From an uncultured Coriobacteriales bacterium (GTDB taxonomy: Bacteria; Actinomycetota; Coriobacteriia; Coriobacteriales; QAMH01), in NCBI GenBank assembly GCA_934646835.1, contig CAKUES010000017.1, positions 1 through 39,559 on the forward strand: DNA of 39,559 bases, in the 5' to 3' direction. Made by a program: the position numbers and the translations under genes. The notes under the pieces are model-generated. The model was not told where the DNA came from. It saw only the letters and a program-made list of their open reading frames with translations, and did not search any database. Positions within the stretch are counted from its first letter, which is position 1. Every line of letters begins with the position of its first letter. Positions 1 to 8,409 of the stretch are shown in pieces.

Positions 1-397
1 CTGGCCGCGCACCCCACCTCCCCCAGGGCGCTCGCATTTCCACTGCAGTTGCGGTGTGCCGGGAGAGTGTTGCGCGCTGCGCGCGCTCTAATTGGGTCGC
101 GGCTGGCGCCGCGACGGGTGGTTGCTGCGCGTTGGCGCGACGCATCGCTGCGCTCGCTTTGCGGGTGCCGTATATGCTTCGATGAAGATTAGACTCTCGT
201 CGCACGTCCCACAAAAGACCAGGTGCATTCTGGGACGCTCTGCTTCTCGTAAATCATCTTTTTGTTTAAAGTGCGGATTACTCCGCACTGTCGAAAAGCT
301 GGCAATTGCTTTAATCCCTGATGCGTCCAATAATCCTCAGTGAGGATTTATCTACTGTGTGTAGAAACCAAAGGATCGCAAATAGGGAGGTTGCGCG
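1..397. other. intergenic region before the radical SAM gene
   Basis: I see no convincing gene here; the short reading frames on both strands have no recognisable product. It holds a degenerate copy (208-236) of the element found as a long inverted repeat at 37274-37371, sharing the core AAAAGACCAGGT and the end TGGGAC. A small hairpin lies at 270-289 (arms AGTGCGGA / TCCGCACT) and a near-perfect dyad at 332-348 (AATCCTCA-G-TGAGGATT) that could be an operator or part of the leader of the gene at 398. An upstream gene may end before base 1. Confidence 0.5.
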
Positions 398-1825
398 ATG
401 AAAGCGACAGACCAGATCAAGCGTGCGGCGATGATGAAGGCCATCAGCTACTTGCTCGAGGACCCTGAGAAGAACATCGTCAAGGTCATGGACATGATCG
501 ACAAGGTTGCGCCGGCGGACTTGTTCCCCTCGCAGCGCAAGGCGTTTCGCGGGGCAATCGACTCCAAGAACAACTGGTATCAGCTGATTATGCGCGTTAT
601 GGACCTCAACCCCGAGGTACGTGACGACCTGGTCAAGAACCTGATCGTCGATGGCAACCTCATGGCCTGGCCGCGCCAGGAGGAGATGCGCAAGCTGCAT
701 CAGTGCAACATTCCCTGGGCGATCCTGCTCGACCCCACCAGCGCTTGCAACCTCCACTGCACTGGTTGCTGGGCAGCAGAATACGGCCACAAGCTCAACT
801 TGAGCTACGAGGATATCGACTCCATCATCAACCAAGGCGTCGAGCTGGGCATTCACATCTATATCTACACGGGAGGCGAGCCGTTGGTCCGCAAGAAGGA
901 CCTCATCCGCCTGTGCGAGGCCCATCCCGATTGCAGCTTCCTGTGCTTTACCAACGCCACCCTCATCGACGAGGAGTTCTGCCAGGACCTGATCCGCGTG
1001 AAGAACTTCGTGCCGGCGATCAGCGCGGAGGGCTCCGAGGAGACCACTGACGCTCGTCGTGGCGAAGGCGTCTACAAGAAAGTCGACCGTGCTATGACTC
1101 TGCTGCGCGAGCATGGCCTCCCCTTTGGCGTCTCTGCTTGCGCCACCTCTGCCAACGCCGACACCGTCGGCTCCGAGGGGTTTGTGGACTGGATGATCGA
1201 GCAGGGTGCTTTGTTCTGCTGGATCTTCAACTACATGCCCGTCGGCATGGGTGCCCCGGCAGAGCTTATGCTCACGGTCGAGCAGCGCGAGCGCATGTAT
1301 CACTTTGTGCGCGAGATGCGCGAGAAGAAGCCGCTGTTCATCATGGACTTCCAAAACGATGGCGAGTTCGTGGGCGGATGCATCGCCGGTGGGCGCCGCT
1401 ACCTGCACATTAACGCGGCGGGCGATGTGGAGCCGTGCGTCTTCGTCCACTACTCCAACGCCAACATCCACGATATGCCCCTGATCGAGTGCTTGAAGTC
1501 GCCAATCTTCATGCGGTACTACGAGGGCCAGCCCTTTAGCGACAACCTGCTGCGCCCCTGCCCCATGCTCGAGAATCCCGATGCCCTCGAGGGCATGGTG
1601 AAAGCCTCCGGTGCTCACTGCACGGACCTTCAGCAGGAGGAGCCCGTCGAGCATCTGTGCGGCAAGTGCCGTAGCTTTGCCAAGGACTGGGCGCCTGTCG
1701 CGGACGTGCTTTGGAAGAACGCCGATGACCCGCGCTATCCCTATCGAAAAGACATCACCTGCAACATGGCGGACACGGACAAGGAGAAGTTCGCCAAGCA
1801 GGGTAGGAGGTTTCAACGGCTGTAG
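398..1825 (+). CDS. radical SAM protein with SPASM-like cysteine-rich C-terminus
   Basis: A 475-residue cytosolic enzyme expected to cleave S-adenosylmethionine reductively at a [4Fe-4S] cluster; the substrate is unknown. The cluster motif CNLHCTGC (CxxxCxxC) is at Cys117, Cys121 and Cys124, followed by a glycine-rich YTGGEP motif typical of SAM binding. The C-terminal third carries further cysteines (around CIAGG, EPCVF, RPCPM, HLCGKC and ITCNM), consistent with one or more auxiliary clusters as in SPASM/twitch proteins. The first roughly 100 residues form a helical extension not needed for the core fold. ATG 398 is preceded by AGGGAGG at a good distance. It appears to be a single-gene unit: the next gene has its own leader and signal peptide. 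Family assignment is firm; modification of a peptide versus a small molecule cannot be decided, and no precursor peptide gene is visible beside it. Confidence 0.9.
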   Translation: MKATDQIKRAAMMKAISYLLEDPEKNIVKVMDMIDKVAPADLFPSQRKAFRGAIDSKNNWYQLIMRVMDLNPEVRDDLVKNLIVDGNLMAWPRQEEMRKLHQCNIPWAILLDPTSACNLHCTGCWAAEYGHKLNLSYEDIDSIINQGVELGIHIYIYTGGEPLVRKKDLIRLCEAHPDCSFLCFTNATLIDEEFCQDLIRVKNFVPAISAEGSEETTDARRGEGVYKKVDRAMTLLREHGLPFGVSACATSANADTVGSEGFVDWMIEQGALFCWIFNYMPVGMGAPAELMLTVEQRERMYHFVREMREKKPLFIMDFQNDGEFVGGCIAGGRRYLHINAAGDVEPCVFVHYSNANIHDMPLIECLKSPIFMRYYEGQPFSDNLLRPCPMLENPDALEGMVKASGAHCTDLQQEEPVEHLCGKCRSFAKDWAPVADVLWKNADDPRYPYRKDITCNMADTDKEKFAKQGRRFQRL

Positions 1826-1859
1826 CTGATGCCGAGCTTGCGAGTATCTGTGGCCCGTT

Positions 1860-1892
1860 GCGCGATCGCAGTGCGGCGGGTCGCGCGCTTTT
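1860..1892 (+). terminator. weak candidate terminator after the radical SAM gene
   Basis: Arms GCGCGA (1860-1865) and TCGCGC (1881-1886) enclose a 15-nt loop and are followed within two bases by TTTT. The stem is short and the U-run brief, so this is a weak call. Confidence 0.3.
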
Positions 1893-1928
1893 GCCGTGCG
1901 CTGGCAAAAACTTCGTTTCAACTTGAGA

Positions 1929-1964
1929 TTTGCCCTGTTAATCGGGGCAAAATGCTCGTATTAT
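1929..1964 (+). promoter_or_regulatory. dyad and possible -10 upstream of the NlpC/P60 gene
   Basis: TTTGCCC (1929-1935) and GGGCAAA (1945-1951) form a dyad, and TATTAT at 1959-1964 resembles a -10 box 42 bases before the chosen start. No good -35 is present at 17 bp, so the dyad could be an activator or repressor site or simply a leader hairpin. Confidence 0.25.
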
Positions 1965-2005
1965 TCGGCTTTGTCAAATCATCTCTCTTTAAGGATAAAC
2001 ACTGC

Positions 2006-3253
2006 ATGTCGAATGTTTCTAGTCGACAGCTGAATACCGTTGCGCGTCGTGTCATCGCCTGTAGCCTGTGTGTTGCACTGGCTGGCTTTGGCGTTGCTCC
2101 CGTGAGTGCGTCGGCTGATCCCCAGGACTCGACTGATATCGTCGATAGCTCTACGGCGGTTACGGGCCAGGACAGCTCTGCTGCCGGTGGCGCTGCAAAG
2201 GGCGACAAGGGCAGCAAGCCTGCCAAGGCGGACAAGTCCAGCAAGAAGTCCGACAAGAAGGCCAAGCAGGCTAAGAAGAAGGCCAAGGCCGCCAAGCTCA
2301 AGGCAAAGGCGGAGGAGAAGGCCAAGGTCGCAACTGCCAAGCAGGCTATCGCGGAGATGAACCGCCTGAGCACGCGCATGGAGATCGCCTACGAGGACCT
2401 CGCGCAAGAGGAGAAGCGCCTCAAGAAGCTCAAGAAGGAAGTCAAGCAGACCAAGAAGACCATCCGCGACACGGACAAGGCGCTCAAGCAGACGCGCGAG
2501 CGTGTCTCGACTTGGGCAAAGGCCACCTACACCAGCGGTGAGGTGCGCTATATGTCCGTGCTGCTCAACACGACGACTTTTGGCGACTTCGTCGACCGCT
2601 TGGGCTTCATGACCAGGATCACCGCAGAGGAGCAAAGGCTCGTCGAGGAGATCAAGGACCTCCAGAAGGACCTGTCGAAGTCGAACAAGCTCTTGCTCGA
2701 CAAGTACGCGGAGCAAAAGCGCCTCACGGCGAGCGTGAGCTCCAACGCGGAGCTCATCCAGCGCTCCCTCATCGAGCAGGCCGATTATTTTGCCGCCTTG
2801 CCGAGCAAGATCCGCAAGAAGGTTCTGGCCTATGACGGCGTGGCCAACTCGCTTTCTGCCGCCGCCGGCCTCACTGGCTCTACGAGTACCGAGGGTTCGC
2901 ACCCGGAGGTCGTCAAGGCTGCGCTCAAGTACCTGGGCGTCAAGTACGTCTGGGGTGGCGAGACCCCCAGCGGCTTCGACTGCAGCGGTCTGACCATGTA
3001 CTGTTACAAGAAGGCGACCGGCAAGAACCTGACGCACTTTGCACGCACCCAGTACAGCGAGGGCACGGCGATCGCCAAGTCCGCTCTCATGCCCGGCGAC
3101 CTCGTCTTCTTTGGCGAGACAGTTGCCAGCATCCACCACGTGGGTATCTATATGGGCAGCGACAAGTTCATCCACGCGCCGCATACCGGCGACGTCGTTA
3201 AGATTAGCACGCTCTCTAGCCGCAGCGACTACATCGGAGCCTGCAGGCCATAG
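2006..3253 (+). CDS. secreted NlpC/P60 peptidoglycan hydrolase with coiled-coil domain
   Basis: A 415-residue exported cell-wall hydrolase, probably a gamma-D-glutamyl endopeptidase acting on stem peptides. Order: signal peptide (about 1-38, ending near SASA), a Ser/Asp linker, a Lys/Ala-rich stretch (about 60-115), a long coiled coil (about 115-260), and an NlpC/P60 domain from about 300. The catalytic Cys326 lies in GFDCSG and the His in HHVGIY (about 377-378); HAPH follows. I start at ATG 2006 because it gives a clean signal peptide and has AAGGA 10 nt upstream; an in-frame ATG at 1829 would add 59 residues of non-signal-like sequence. The layout resembles actinobacterial RipA/CwlO-type hydrolases, where the coiled coil restrains activity or docks to a partner; that parallel is inference. 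Confidence 0.9.
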   Translation: MSNVSSRQLNTVARRVIACSLCVALAGFGVAPVSASADPQDSTDIVDSSTAVTGQDSSAAGGAAKGDKGSKPAKADKSSKKSDKKAKQAKKKAKAAKLKAKAEEKAKVATAKQAIAEMNRLSTRMEIAYEDLAQEEKRLKKLKKEVKQTKKTIRDTDKALKQTRERVSTWAKATYTSGEVRYMSVLLNTTTFGDFVDRLGFMTRITAEEQRLVEEIKDLQKDLSKSNKLLLDKYAEQKRLTASVSSNAELIQRSLIEQADYFAALPSKIRKKVLAYDGVANSLSAAAGLTGSTSTEGSHPEVVKAALKYLGVKYVWGGETPSGFDCSGLTMYCYKKATGKNLTHFARTQYSEGTAIAKSALMPGDLVFFGETVASIHHVGIYMGSDKFIHAPHTGDVVKISTLSSRSDYIGACRP

Positions 3254-3308
3254 GCGCTACGCGGAAACGCGCGGCTGGCATCGCGTCAGCGCTGATGGGA
3301 TGCAAGGG

Positions 3309-3341
3309 TGACGCACTTTGTCACTGGCACAATGTGTGTCA
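3309..3341. repeat. family D palindrome (TGACRCAC ... GTGTGTCA)
   Basis: A near-perfect inverted repeat with arms starting TGACGCACTTTGT and ending ACAATGTGTGTCA. The same 33-base unit recurs at 13937-13969. It lies downstream of the NlpC/P60 gene and could act in transcript ending or processing. Confidence 0.6.
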
Positions 3342-3360
3342 ATGCTTTCTAAAGCTCGTA

Positions 3361-3383
3361 GGGGAAGGACCCTGTCCCTCCCC
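3361..3383. repeat. family A palindrome (GGGGAGGGAC ... GTCCCTCCCC), one mismatch
   Basis: This copy starts GGGGAAGGAC and ends GTCCCTCCCC, preceded by GTA. Other copies are at 24518, 26207, 28598, 28698 (opposite orientation), 28862 and 31534. Besides this and the family D unit, the gap 3254-3579 shows no gene. Confidence 0.7.
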
Positions 3384-3579
3384 ATATGCCATGCTTTGCC
3401 ATCGAGTCCGCTAACTGCGTTTGTGCTGTCAGCTCCGCGGCCTCACAGTTGTTTTGCGCCTTTAATTTGCCCCTTCACGCTCATTTTACTTTCGCTTTCG
3501 CATGTCTCTGCTATCTTTCATCTCATACGCAGTTTGAGGACTGCGAGGCATTGATAGAAACCGGTCACGGGGAGAGACC

Positions 3580-4914
3580 ATGATGAGGATTAACAAGGTG
3601 GCAGGGCGCTTGCTCGCAGCGAGCATGGCCGCAACGCTTGCCATGAGCATGGGTGCTGTCGCCTATGCAGACGACGCTGCAACGGGCGGCTCGGGCACCA
3701 ACGCCAGTCAGCCGTCGACGGGCGAGGGCACGGCCAACCCCACGCCCAACCCGGACCCGACTCCGGCAGTCGAGCTCACCAAGGACAACGCCAAGGTCAA
3801 GCTCTCCCAGACGCGTTACCTCTACGCCAAGGGCAAGACCTTCCATCCCAAGGTCACCGTTACTGTCGACGGCGAGGTCCTTGCTGCTGCCAACTACAAA
3901 GTGAGCTACGTGGCCGATGACGGCAAGGGCGGCTATACTGCCAAGTCCAAGGTCAACGCACCTGGTTCTTACGCCGTCAAGGTCGAGGGCATCGGCAGCT
4001 ACAGCGGCGTGGTCTACTCGGATTACTACCAGGTCGACGGCATCACCTACGCGGCGCATGCCTCCAAGTGGTCGAGCTCAGTCAAGCAGGGCTCGACGGC
4101 GAGCGTCAGCGGCAAGAAGCTTAACGCCATTCGCATCTCCATCGCCAAGAAGGGCATGAGCGGCACCGTCAAGTACAAGGTTCTCAAGGGCGACTCTTGG
4201 ACCGACTACGTCGCCAACGGCGAGACCGCGGGCAACAAGAGCACCACGATCCAGGGTATCCAGGTCAAGCTCACGGGAGATTTGGCCGAGAAATACACCG
4301 TCTACTACCGCGTTAAGGTACAGAGTTACGGCTGGATGGGCTGGGCCAAGAACGGTGCCAAGGCCGGCACCAAGAACCTCGGCAAGAAGGTCGTGTCCTA
4401 CCAGGTCCAGCTCAAGAAGCGCGGCTCCTCCGCGCCGGGCTACGACAACCTGAGCTACGTGACCTCCGGCGACAGCGGCGCTAAGAAGCTTGCCATGCGC
4501 GCGAAGATCTACAACAAGGCGAGCGACACCAAGTACACCATCGTCTGCAGCACGAGCTACAACAAGGTCGCCATCTTCAAGGGCTCCAAAGGCGACTGGA
4601 GGCTCATCAAGTTTTGGAGCTGCTGTACGGGCGCGCCTGGCTCCCCCACGGTGAAGGGAAACTTCAAGATCGGCTCGAGGTCCTATCACTTTGGCGAGGA
4701 GAAGGGCTATACCTGCTGGTACGCAACGCAGTTCCACGGTAACTACCTCTTCCACTCTGTGCTCTACGTGCCGGGCAGCAAGTCGAGCCTGATCGACGGG
4801 TCGTTGGGCTACAACATCTCGCACGGCTGCGTGCGTCTGGCGATTGGCAACGCCAAGTGGATCTACAATAACGTGTCTACTCGCTCCCATGTCTACGTTT
4901 ACGGCGGAGTGTAG
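3580..4914 (+). CDS. secreted L,D-transpeptidase (YkuD) with ChW repeats
   Basis: A 444-residue exported enzyme expected to make 3-3 peptidoglycan cross-links or attach proteins to the wall. A signal peptide (about 1-29, ending VAYADD) is followed by a Pro/Thr-rich linker, an Ig-like or Big-like segment (about 60-150), and two modules resembling clostridial hydrophobic-with-conserved-W (ChW) repeats (about 165-280), the second containing YGWMGWAKNG. The C-terminal YkuD domain has the hallmark ISHGCVRL with catalytic Cys417. The start has GGGGAGAG upstream; ATG 3583 is an alternative. ChW repeats are known in cell-surface proteins of Clostridium and are proposed to bind the surface; their fusion to a YkuD domain suggests self-anchoring of the enzyme. 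A strong terminator follows, so it is monocistronic. Confidence 0.9.
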   Translation: MMRINKVAGRLLAASMAATLAMSMGAVAYADDAATGGSGTNASQPSTGEGTANPTPNPDPTPAVELTKDNAKVKLSQTRYLYAKGKTFHPKVTVTVDGEVLAAANYKVSYVADDGKGGYTAKSKVNAPGSYAVKVEGIGSYSGVVYSDYYQVDGITYAAHASKWSSSVKQGSTASVSGKKLNAIRISIAKKGMSGTVKYKVLKGDSWTDYVANGETAGNKSTTIQGIQVKLTGDLAEKYTVYYRVKVQSYGWMGWAKNGAKAGTKNLGKKVVSYQVQLKKRGSSAPGYDNLSYVTSGDSGAKKLAMRAKIYNKASDTKYTIVCSTSYNKVAIFKGSKGDWRLIKFWSCCTGAPGSPTVKGNFKIGSRSYHFGEEKGYTCWYATQFHGNYLFHSVLYVPGSKSSLIDGSLGYNISHGCVRLAIGNAKWIYNNVSTRSHVYVYGGV

Positions 4915-4942
4915 GGCGAGGCCACAACAGCTTGCAGAATCA

Positions 4943-4973
4943 AAAGGGGCCGAATCCGTTCGGTCCCTTTCTT
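4943..4973 (+). terminator. intrinsic terminator after the L,D-transpeptidase gene
   Basis: A 12-bp stem (4943-4954 with 4959-4970, one G-U pair, loop TCCG) whose core is AGGGGCCGAA / TTCGGTCCCT, running into TTTCTT. Confidence 0.85.
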
Positions 4974-5060
4974 CATGCGGTATAACTTAAGGTGCTCGTG
5001 CGGATAGCCTGCGCGGTGTGTCTGCTAGAATGCAGCGATATATTCTTCTAAAAGATAACT

Positions 5061-5087
5061 GCGCTCCCCCTTCCTGGGGAGGGGCGC
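5061..5087 (+). other. GC-rich hairpin in the leader of the metallophosphoesterase gene
   Basis: GCGCTCCCC (5061-5069) faces GGGGAGGGGCGC (5076-5087) with an internal mismatch or bulge; no U-run follows. It sits in the 312-base gap 4915-5226, which otherwise holds only the terminator of the preceding gene. It could be a leader structure or a relic of the palindromic repeats. Confidence 0.35.
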
Positions 5088-5226
5088 TTGTGGATTCTGA
5101 TGAGGGTTCGATGGCGGTTGTCTTGCCGCAGGTCGTCGGCATTTTAATGGTCGTCTCATCTCCAAACCGCGTCGTCTTTCTAAGATGAAAGCGGGTTGGA
5201 GCGTTTGCTATAGATGGGTTGGTCTT

Positions 5227-6885
5227 ATGAGTGTAAAAGATGAAAGCAGCTTTGGGGATCTTGCCAGCAGGCAGATGAGTCGCCGCCGCATGGTGACGCT
5301 TTCGATCGGCGCGGCGTCGGCTGCGGTCTTTGGGCTGTCCGGCAATGCCTACGCAGCCAAGAAGACAGAGCCCAAGAAGTACGAGATCATTTACGTCCTC
5401 AACGGCGGAACCCAGGCGAAAGACCAACGCCTTACGCTCAAGCCGGATGTGATCTACTCCGCAACGAAGCTCCTCGCCCCTAAGCGCCGCGGCTACTCCT
5501 TCACCGGTTGGTATGCCGACGAAGACCTCGAGAAACAGCTCGAGGTGCTGCAGGGTGTCAAGAAGAAGTCCAAGCGCACGGCCTATGCAGGTTGGAAGAA
5601 GAAGACCTATACGTACACGTACGTCGACAACGATGCCTACGGCACGGTGCGCACCAAAAGCTACACCGTCACGACGGCGACCTTCACGCACGAGAAGCCG
5701 TCGCGCAAGGGCCATGCCTTTGCCGGCTGGTTCTTGGACGAGGAGTTCGAGGAGCCGGCGTCCAACACCGTCAGCAAGGGGAGCGTCGGCAGCAAGAAAC
5801 TCTATGCCAAGTGGGACCTTAAAAGCGAGTGGAAAACCTACCTCGCCGAGATGATTCCCAAGGTCAAGGCCAAGAAGGAGGCTTACGCCGCAGCGGGCGA
5901 GTCTTTCGTTTTCATCACGGACCCGCATGTCAAGAAGAACGCCCTGTGCTCGCTGCCGGCGATCGGGGAGATTGTCGCCAAGACCAAGATCAACCTCCTC
6001 TTCAACGGCGGCGATATTCTGGACTTCCATGCCTCGAGGGAGACGGCGTTCAATCGCTTCAAGCAATGGAATGCAGAGACCGTATACGCCACCATCTACA
6101 ATATGCGCGGCAATCACGACAACAACACGACGGGTTCCAACTACGCTCGCCCAGAGCGTCATGTTACCGACGACGAGCTCTGCACGCTGCTCTTCCCCAA
6201 TCTGCTTGGGGTGGACGGCAAGTGCATCGAGACCATCCCACGAGAGAGCACCTATGTGCCCGGTCTCGCTTCGAGCGCCCCGTACAGCAGCGGCGTCAGC
6301 GTTATGGAGAACATCGGCGCCGTCAGCACGGTGAGGAGGCTCAAGGCCGCCAAGCGCGAGGCTGCCCCCGCAGGTGGGGAAGAGTTCGAGATGCGGACGT
6401 TTTGCTATGTCGTCGACAATGCGGAGAGAAAGATCCGCCATATTGTGCTGGATACGGGGTCGCCGAGCTACCGCGTCATCGAGACTGCGCAGCTGGAGTG
6501 GATGCAGCGTCGCATTCTCGAGCTTTCCGCTGGGTGGACGGTCATCATCTTTGCCCATGAGTTCTTCTACTCGAAGGGCCTCCACATGAACGGTCAGCTG
6601 ATCATGCAGGCACTCGACGCGGTCTACGACAGGGCCGATGCGATTATTGCCGGCGTCATCTCCGGTCACTCGCATCGCGACTTCTCCTACATCACGCCCA
6701 AGGGTTACCTTGCCATTTGCATCGCGTGTGACGCCTACAAGGCGACGGTGACCGACGAGCTGCGCCAATCGAGGCAGGCCGGCGTGCATCGCCAAGCCTT
6801 CGACGTGGTTCACATCGACACGGCCAAGCGCCAGTTCTACTTCCAGCGCATCGGTTTTGGTGCGGACCGCATCTTCAAGTACTAG
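5227..6885 (+). CDS. Tat-exported metallophosphoesterase with two InlB/Flg_new repeats
   Basis: A 552-residue secreted calcineurin-like phosphoesterase. The N-terminus has a twin-arginine signal (SRRRMVTLS, then a hydrophobic stretch ending NAYAAKK). Two Listeria-Bacteroides (InlB B, Flg_new) repeats follow, each ending in a GW(Y/F) ... W pattern. The catalytic domain keeps all metal motifs: DPH (DxH), NGGDILD (GDxxD), RGNHDNN (GNHD), a later IFAHEF histidine, and GHSH. Substrates may be phosphomonoesters or phosphodiesters. The Tat route means it folds, probably with metals, before export. By analogy with Bacillus PhoD, also Tat-exported, a role in trimming phosphodiester wall polymers is possible but unproven. 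I chose ATG 5227 to give a normal Tat n-region; in-frame starts at 5185 and 5275 exist and none has a strong ribosome site. Confidence 0.88.
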   Translation: MSVKDESSFGDLASRQMSRRRMVTLSIGAASAAVFGLSGNAYAAKKTEPKKYEIIYVLNGGTQAKDQRLTLKPDVIYSATKLLAPKRRGYSFTGWYADEDLEKQLEVLQGVKKKSKRTAYAGWKKKTYTYTYVDNDAYGTVRTKSYTVTTATFTHEKPSRKGHAFAGWFLDEEFEEPASNTVSKGSVGSKKLYAKWDLKSEWKTYLAEMIPKVKAKKEAYAAAGESFVFITDPHVKKNALCSLPAIGEIVAKTKINLLFNGGDILDFHASRETAFNRFKQWNAETVYATIYNMRGNHDNNTTGSNYARPERHVTDDELCTLLFPNLLGVDGKCIETIPRESTYVPGLASSAPYSSGVSVMENIGAVSTVRRLKAAKREAAPAGGEEFEMRTFCYVVDNAERKIRHIVLDTGSPSYRVIETAQLEWMQRRILELSAGWTVIIFAHEFFYSKGLHMNGQLIMQALDAVYDRADAIIAGVISGHSHRDFSYITPKGYLAICIACDAYKATVTDELRQSRQAGVHRQAFDVVHIDTAKRQFYFQRIGFGADRIFKY

Positions 6886-6985
6886 AGAAGCGCCGCTGTG
6901 CGCGATTAACAGAAGTGCCGCGAGTCCCTCCCATGTGTTTTACGGGGCAAGTGGCACCGCATGGCTCAGCAATGTGACAGAGCAC

Positions 6986-7008
6986 CGCCGCAAGGTGCGG
7001 CGAGTTTC
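6986..7008 (+). terminator. weak candidate terminator after the metallophosphoesterase
   Basis: A perfect CGCCGCA-AGG-TGCGGCG hairpin (6986-7002) is followed by AGTTTC, a poor U-run. Confidence 0.3.
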
Positions 7009-7030
7009 GCGTTAGCGCCAGCGTGCAGCG

Positions 7031-7039
7031 CCCCCCCCC
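7031..7039 (+). repeat. run of nine C residues
   Basis: A homopolymeric C9 tract about 140 bases upstream of the glycerophosphotransferase start at 7177. Tracts of this length are prone to slipped-strand length change. It lies in non-coding DNA, so any effect would be on transcription. Confidence 0.8.
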
Positions 7040-7176
7040 GATGCGGGCGCGGCGTCAACTCGATGTAGCGCCAAACGTTGATATTGTGGTCGATTGCCCC
7101 TGTTCTGGAAGCATCCGCGCGCTTGCGGTAAGCTTGGGCGTCGACAACAAAGGGCTGCAGACAAGGAGTAAAAGCG

Positions 7177-8349
7177 ATGATGATGAAGCTGATGGCGAGC
7201 GTGTTCAGGCTCGTGGCATCGCTGCTGCACTTGCTGCCGCTCAAGCAGCGCGTCGTCTTCATGTCGCGCCAGAGCAGCAAGCTCTCCCTGGACTTCAAGA
7301 TGCTGGTTGACGAGCTGCAACGCGAGTACCCCGACGTGCGGGTGAAGACTTGCCTCTCCGAGCCGGAGCTCGCGGGCAAACTTGCTTTCATCGGCGGCAC
7401 GCTCAGGCAGCTGGTAGTGGCCAGCACCGCCAAGGTCGTCGTCGTCGACGGCTACGTCCCCGCTGTGTGCATCCCCAAGAAGCGCAAGGGCGCGCGGGTC
7501 CTGCAAGTCTGGCATGCTCCCGGCGCTGTCAAGAAGTTTGGCTACCAAAGCGTCGACACTCCTGCTGGTCGCAGCTCCAAGAGCGCGAAGGCAGCGCATA
7601 TGCACGAGAACTACGACGTCATCGTCGCCGGCGGCCCGGGTGCCGTCGCCTCTCTTGCAGAGGCCTTTGGCTATGCCCAAGATGCCGTGAAGCCGCTTGG
7701 CCTTCCCAGGGTCGACTATCTCGTCGATGTGCGCCCCGAGGGCTCGCGTTGCGTGAGGATGGAGTCTATCCGATGCACGAATCCCGTCTTTAGCGGCGGC
7801 AAGGTCACCGTCCTCTATGCCCCCACGCTGCGCAAGGGCGCCGCGTATGAGGGCTGGCTCACCAAGGCGGTGGAAGAGCTGGCAAGTGGCTTTGACGGCG
7901 AGCGCTATAACTTCATCATCGCCGGTCATCCCCTTAACAACGGCTTCGACCCTGCGGTTATGGAGCGCCTGCCGCATGTGAGCTTCGTGCGCGGAGCTGC
8001 GACGATCGACCTTTTGGGCTTGGCGGATTGCGTCGTTACGGACTACTCCGCTGTCTCCCTCGAGGCAGGTGTGCTCGGCAAGCCCGTCTACTTCTACACG
8101 CCTGACATCGATGTATACCGCCAGTCCCCGGGCCTCAACATCGACCCGGTACTGAGCTTTCCCGATGTTGCCTCAAGCGACCCTGCCTGGCTTGCCAAGA
8201 AGATCCAGCAAGATGCGGCTTCCGAGCGCGGCCTTCATCAAGACGAGGCTTTTGCGCGGCTGATAACGAGTGGTTTTGGCGGTGTGCTCGATGGTTGCTG
8301 CTCTCAGCGCATTGTTGAAGAAATTGTGAGCCTATTGGACAGGTGTTAG
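7177..8349 (+). CDS. CDP-glycerol glycerophosphotransferase family protein (TagB/TagF-like)
   Basis: A 390-residue member of the Glyphos_transf family, which moves glycerol-phosphate (or ribitol-phosphate) from its CDP form to a lipid-linked acceptor during teichoic-acid synthesis. Seen: QVWHAPGAVKKFGY near residue 110 (the conserved WHG/A site), LYAPTLRKG near 210, and DCVVTDYSAVSLEAG near 285, the usual donor-site region. A short hydrophobic N-terminus (LMASVFRLVASLLHLLPL) may touch the membrane. AAGGAG lies 8 nt before ATG 7177. Its size fits a TagB-type primase or a short polymerase; which one cannot be decided. It is followed 60 bases later by tagD, which makes its donor. Confidence 0.9.
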   Translation: MMMKLMASVFRLVASLLHLLPLKQRVVFMSRQSSKLSLDFKMLVDELQREYPDVRVKTCLSEPELAGKLAFIGGTLRQLVVASTAKVVVVDGYVPAVCIPKKRKGARVLQVWHAPGAVKKFGYQSVDTPAGRSSKSAKAAHMHENYDVIVAGGPGAVASLAEAFGYAQDAVKPLGLPRVDYLVDVRPEGSRCVRMESIRCTNPVFSGGKVTVLYAPTLRKGAAYEGWLTKAVEELASGFDGERYNFIIAGHPLNNGFDPAVMERLPHVSFVRGAATIDLLGLADCVVTDYSAVSLEAGVLGKPVYFYTPDIDVYRQSPGLNIDPVLSFPDVASSDPAWLAKKIQQDAASERGLHQDEAFARLITSGFGGVLDGCCSQRIVEEIVSLLDRC

Positions 8350-8409
8350 CTGTACGGGTATCCTTTAGGGGTTAATGACCTGTTACCAAACCCAAAAGGA
8401 CTGAGATAA

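Noticed and set aside
311..1921. Long minus-strand open frame of 536 codons
   Set aside because: It is the antisense shadow of the radical SAM gene, arising from high GC third positions; no family motif, and the plus strand has a ribosome site and motifs.
1829..2005. c-di-AMP riboswitch before the NlpC/P60 gene
   Set aside because: Such switches often precede wall hydrolases in actinobacteria, but the gap is short and I see none of its conserved core.
3318..3583. Two short plus-strand frames before the L,D-transpeptidase
   Set aside because: They overlap repeats, lack ribosome sites and show no conserved pattern.
5185..5226. Longer start for the metallophosphoesterase
   Set aside because: It would add 14 residues ahead of the Tat n-region with no better ribosome site.
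4987..6813. 608-codon minus-strand frame
   Set aside because: Antisense to the metallophosphoesterase; low-complexity Leu/Val/Arg/Asp composition typical of reverse reading of GC-rich genes.
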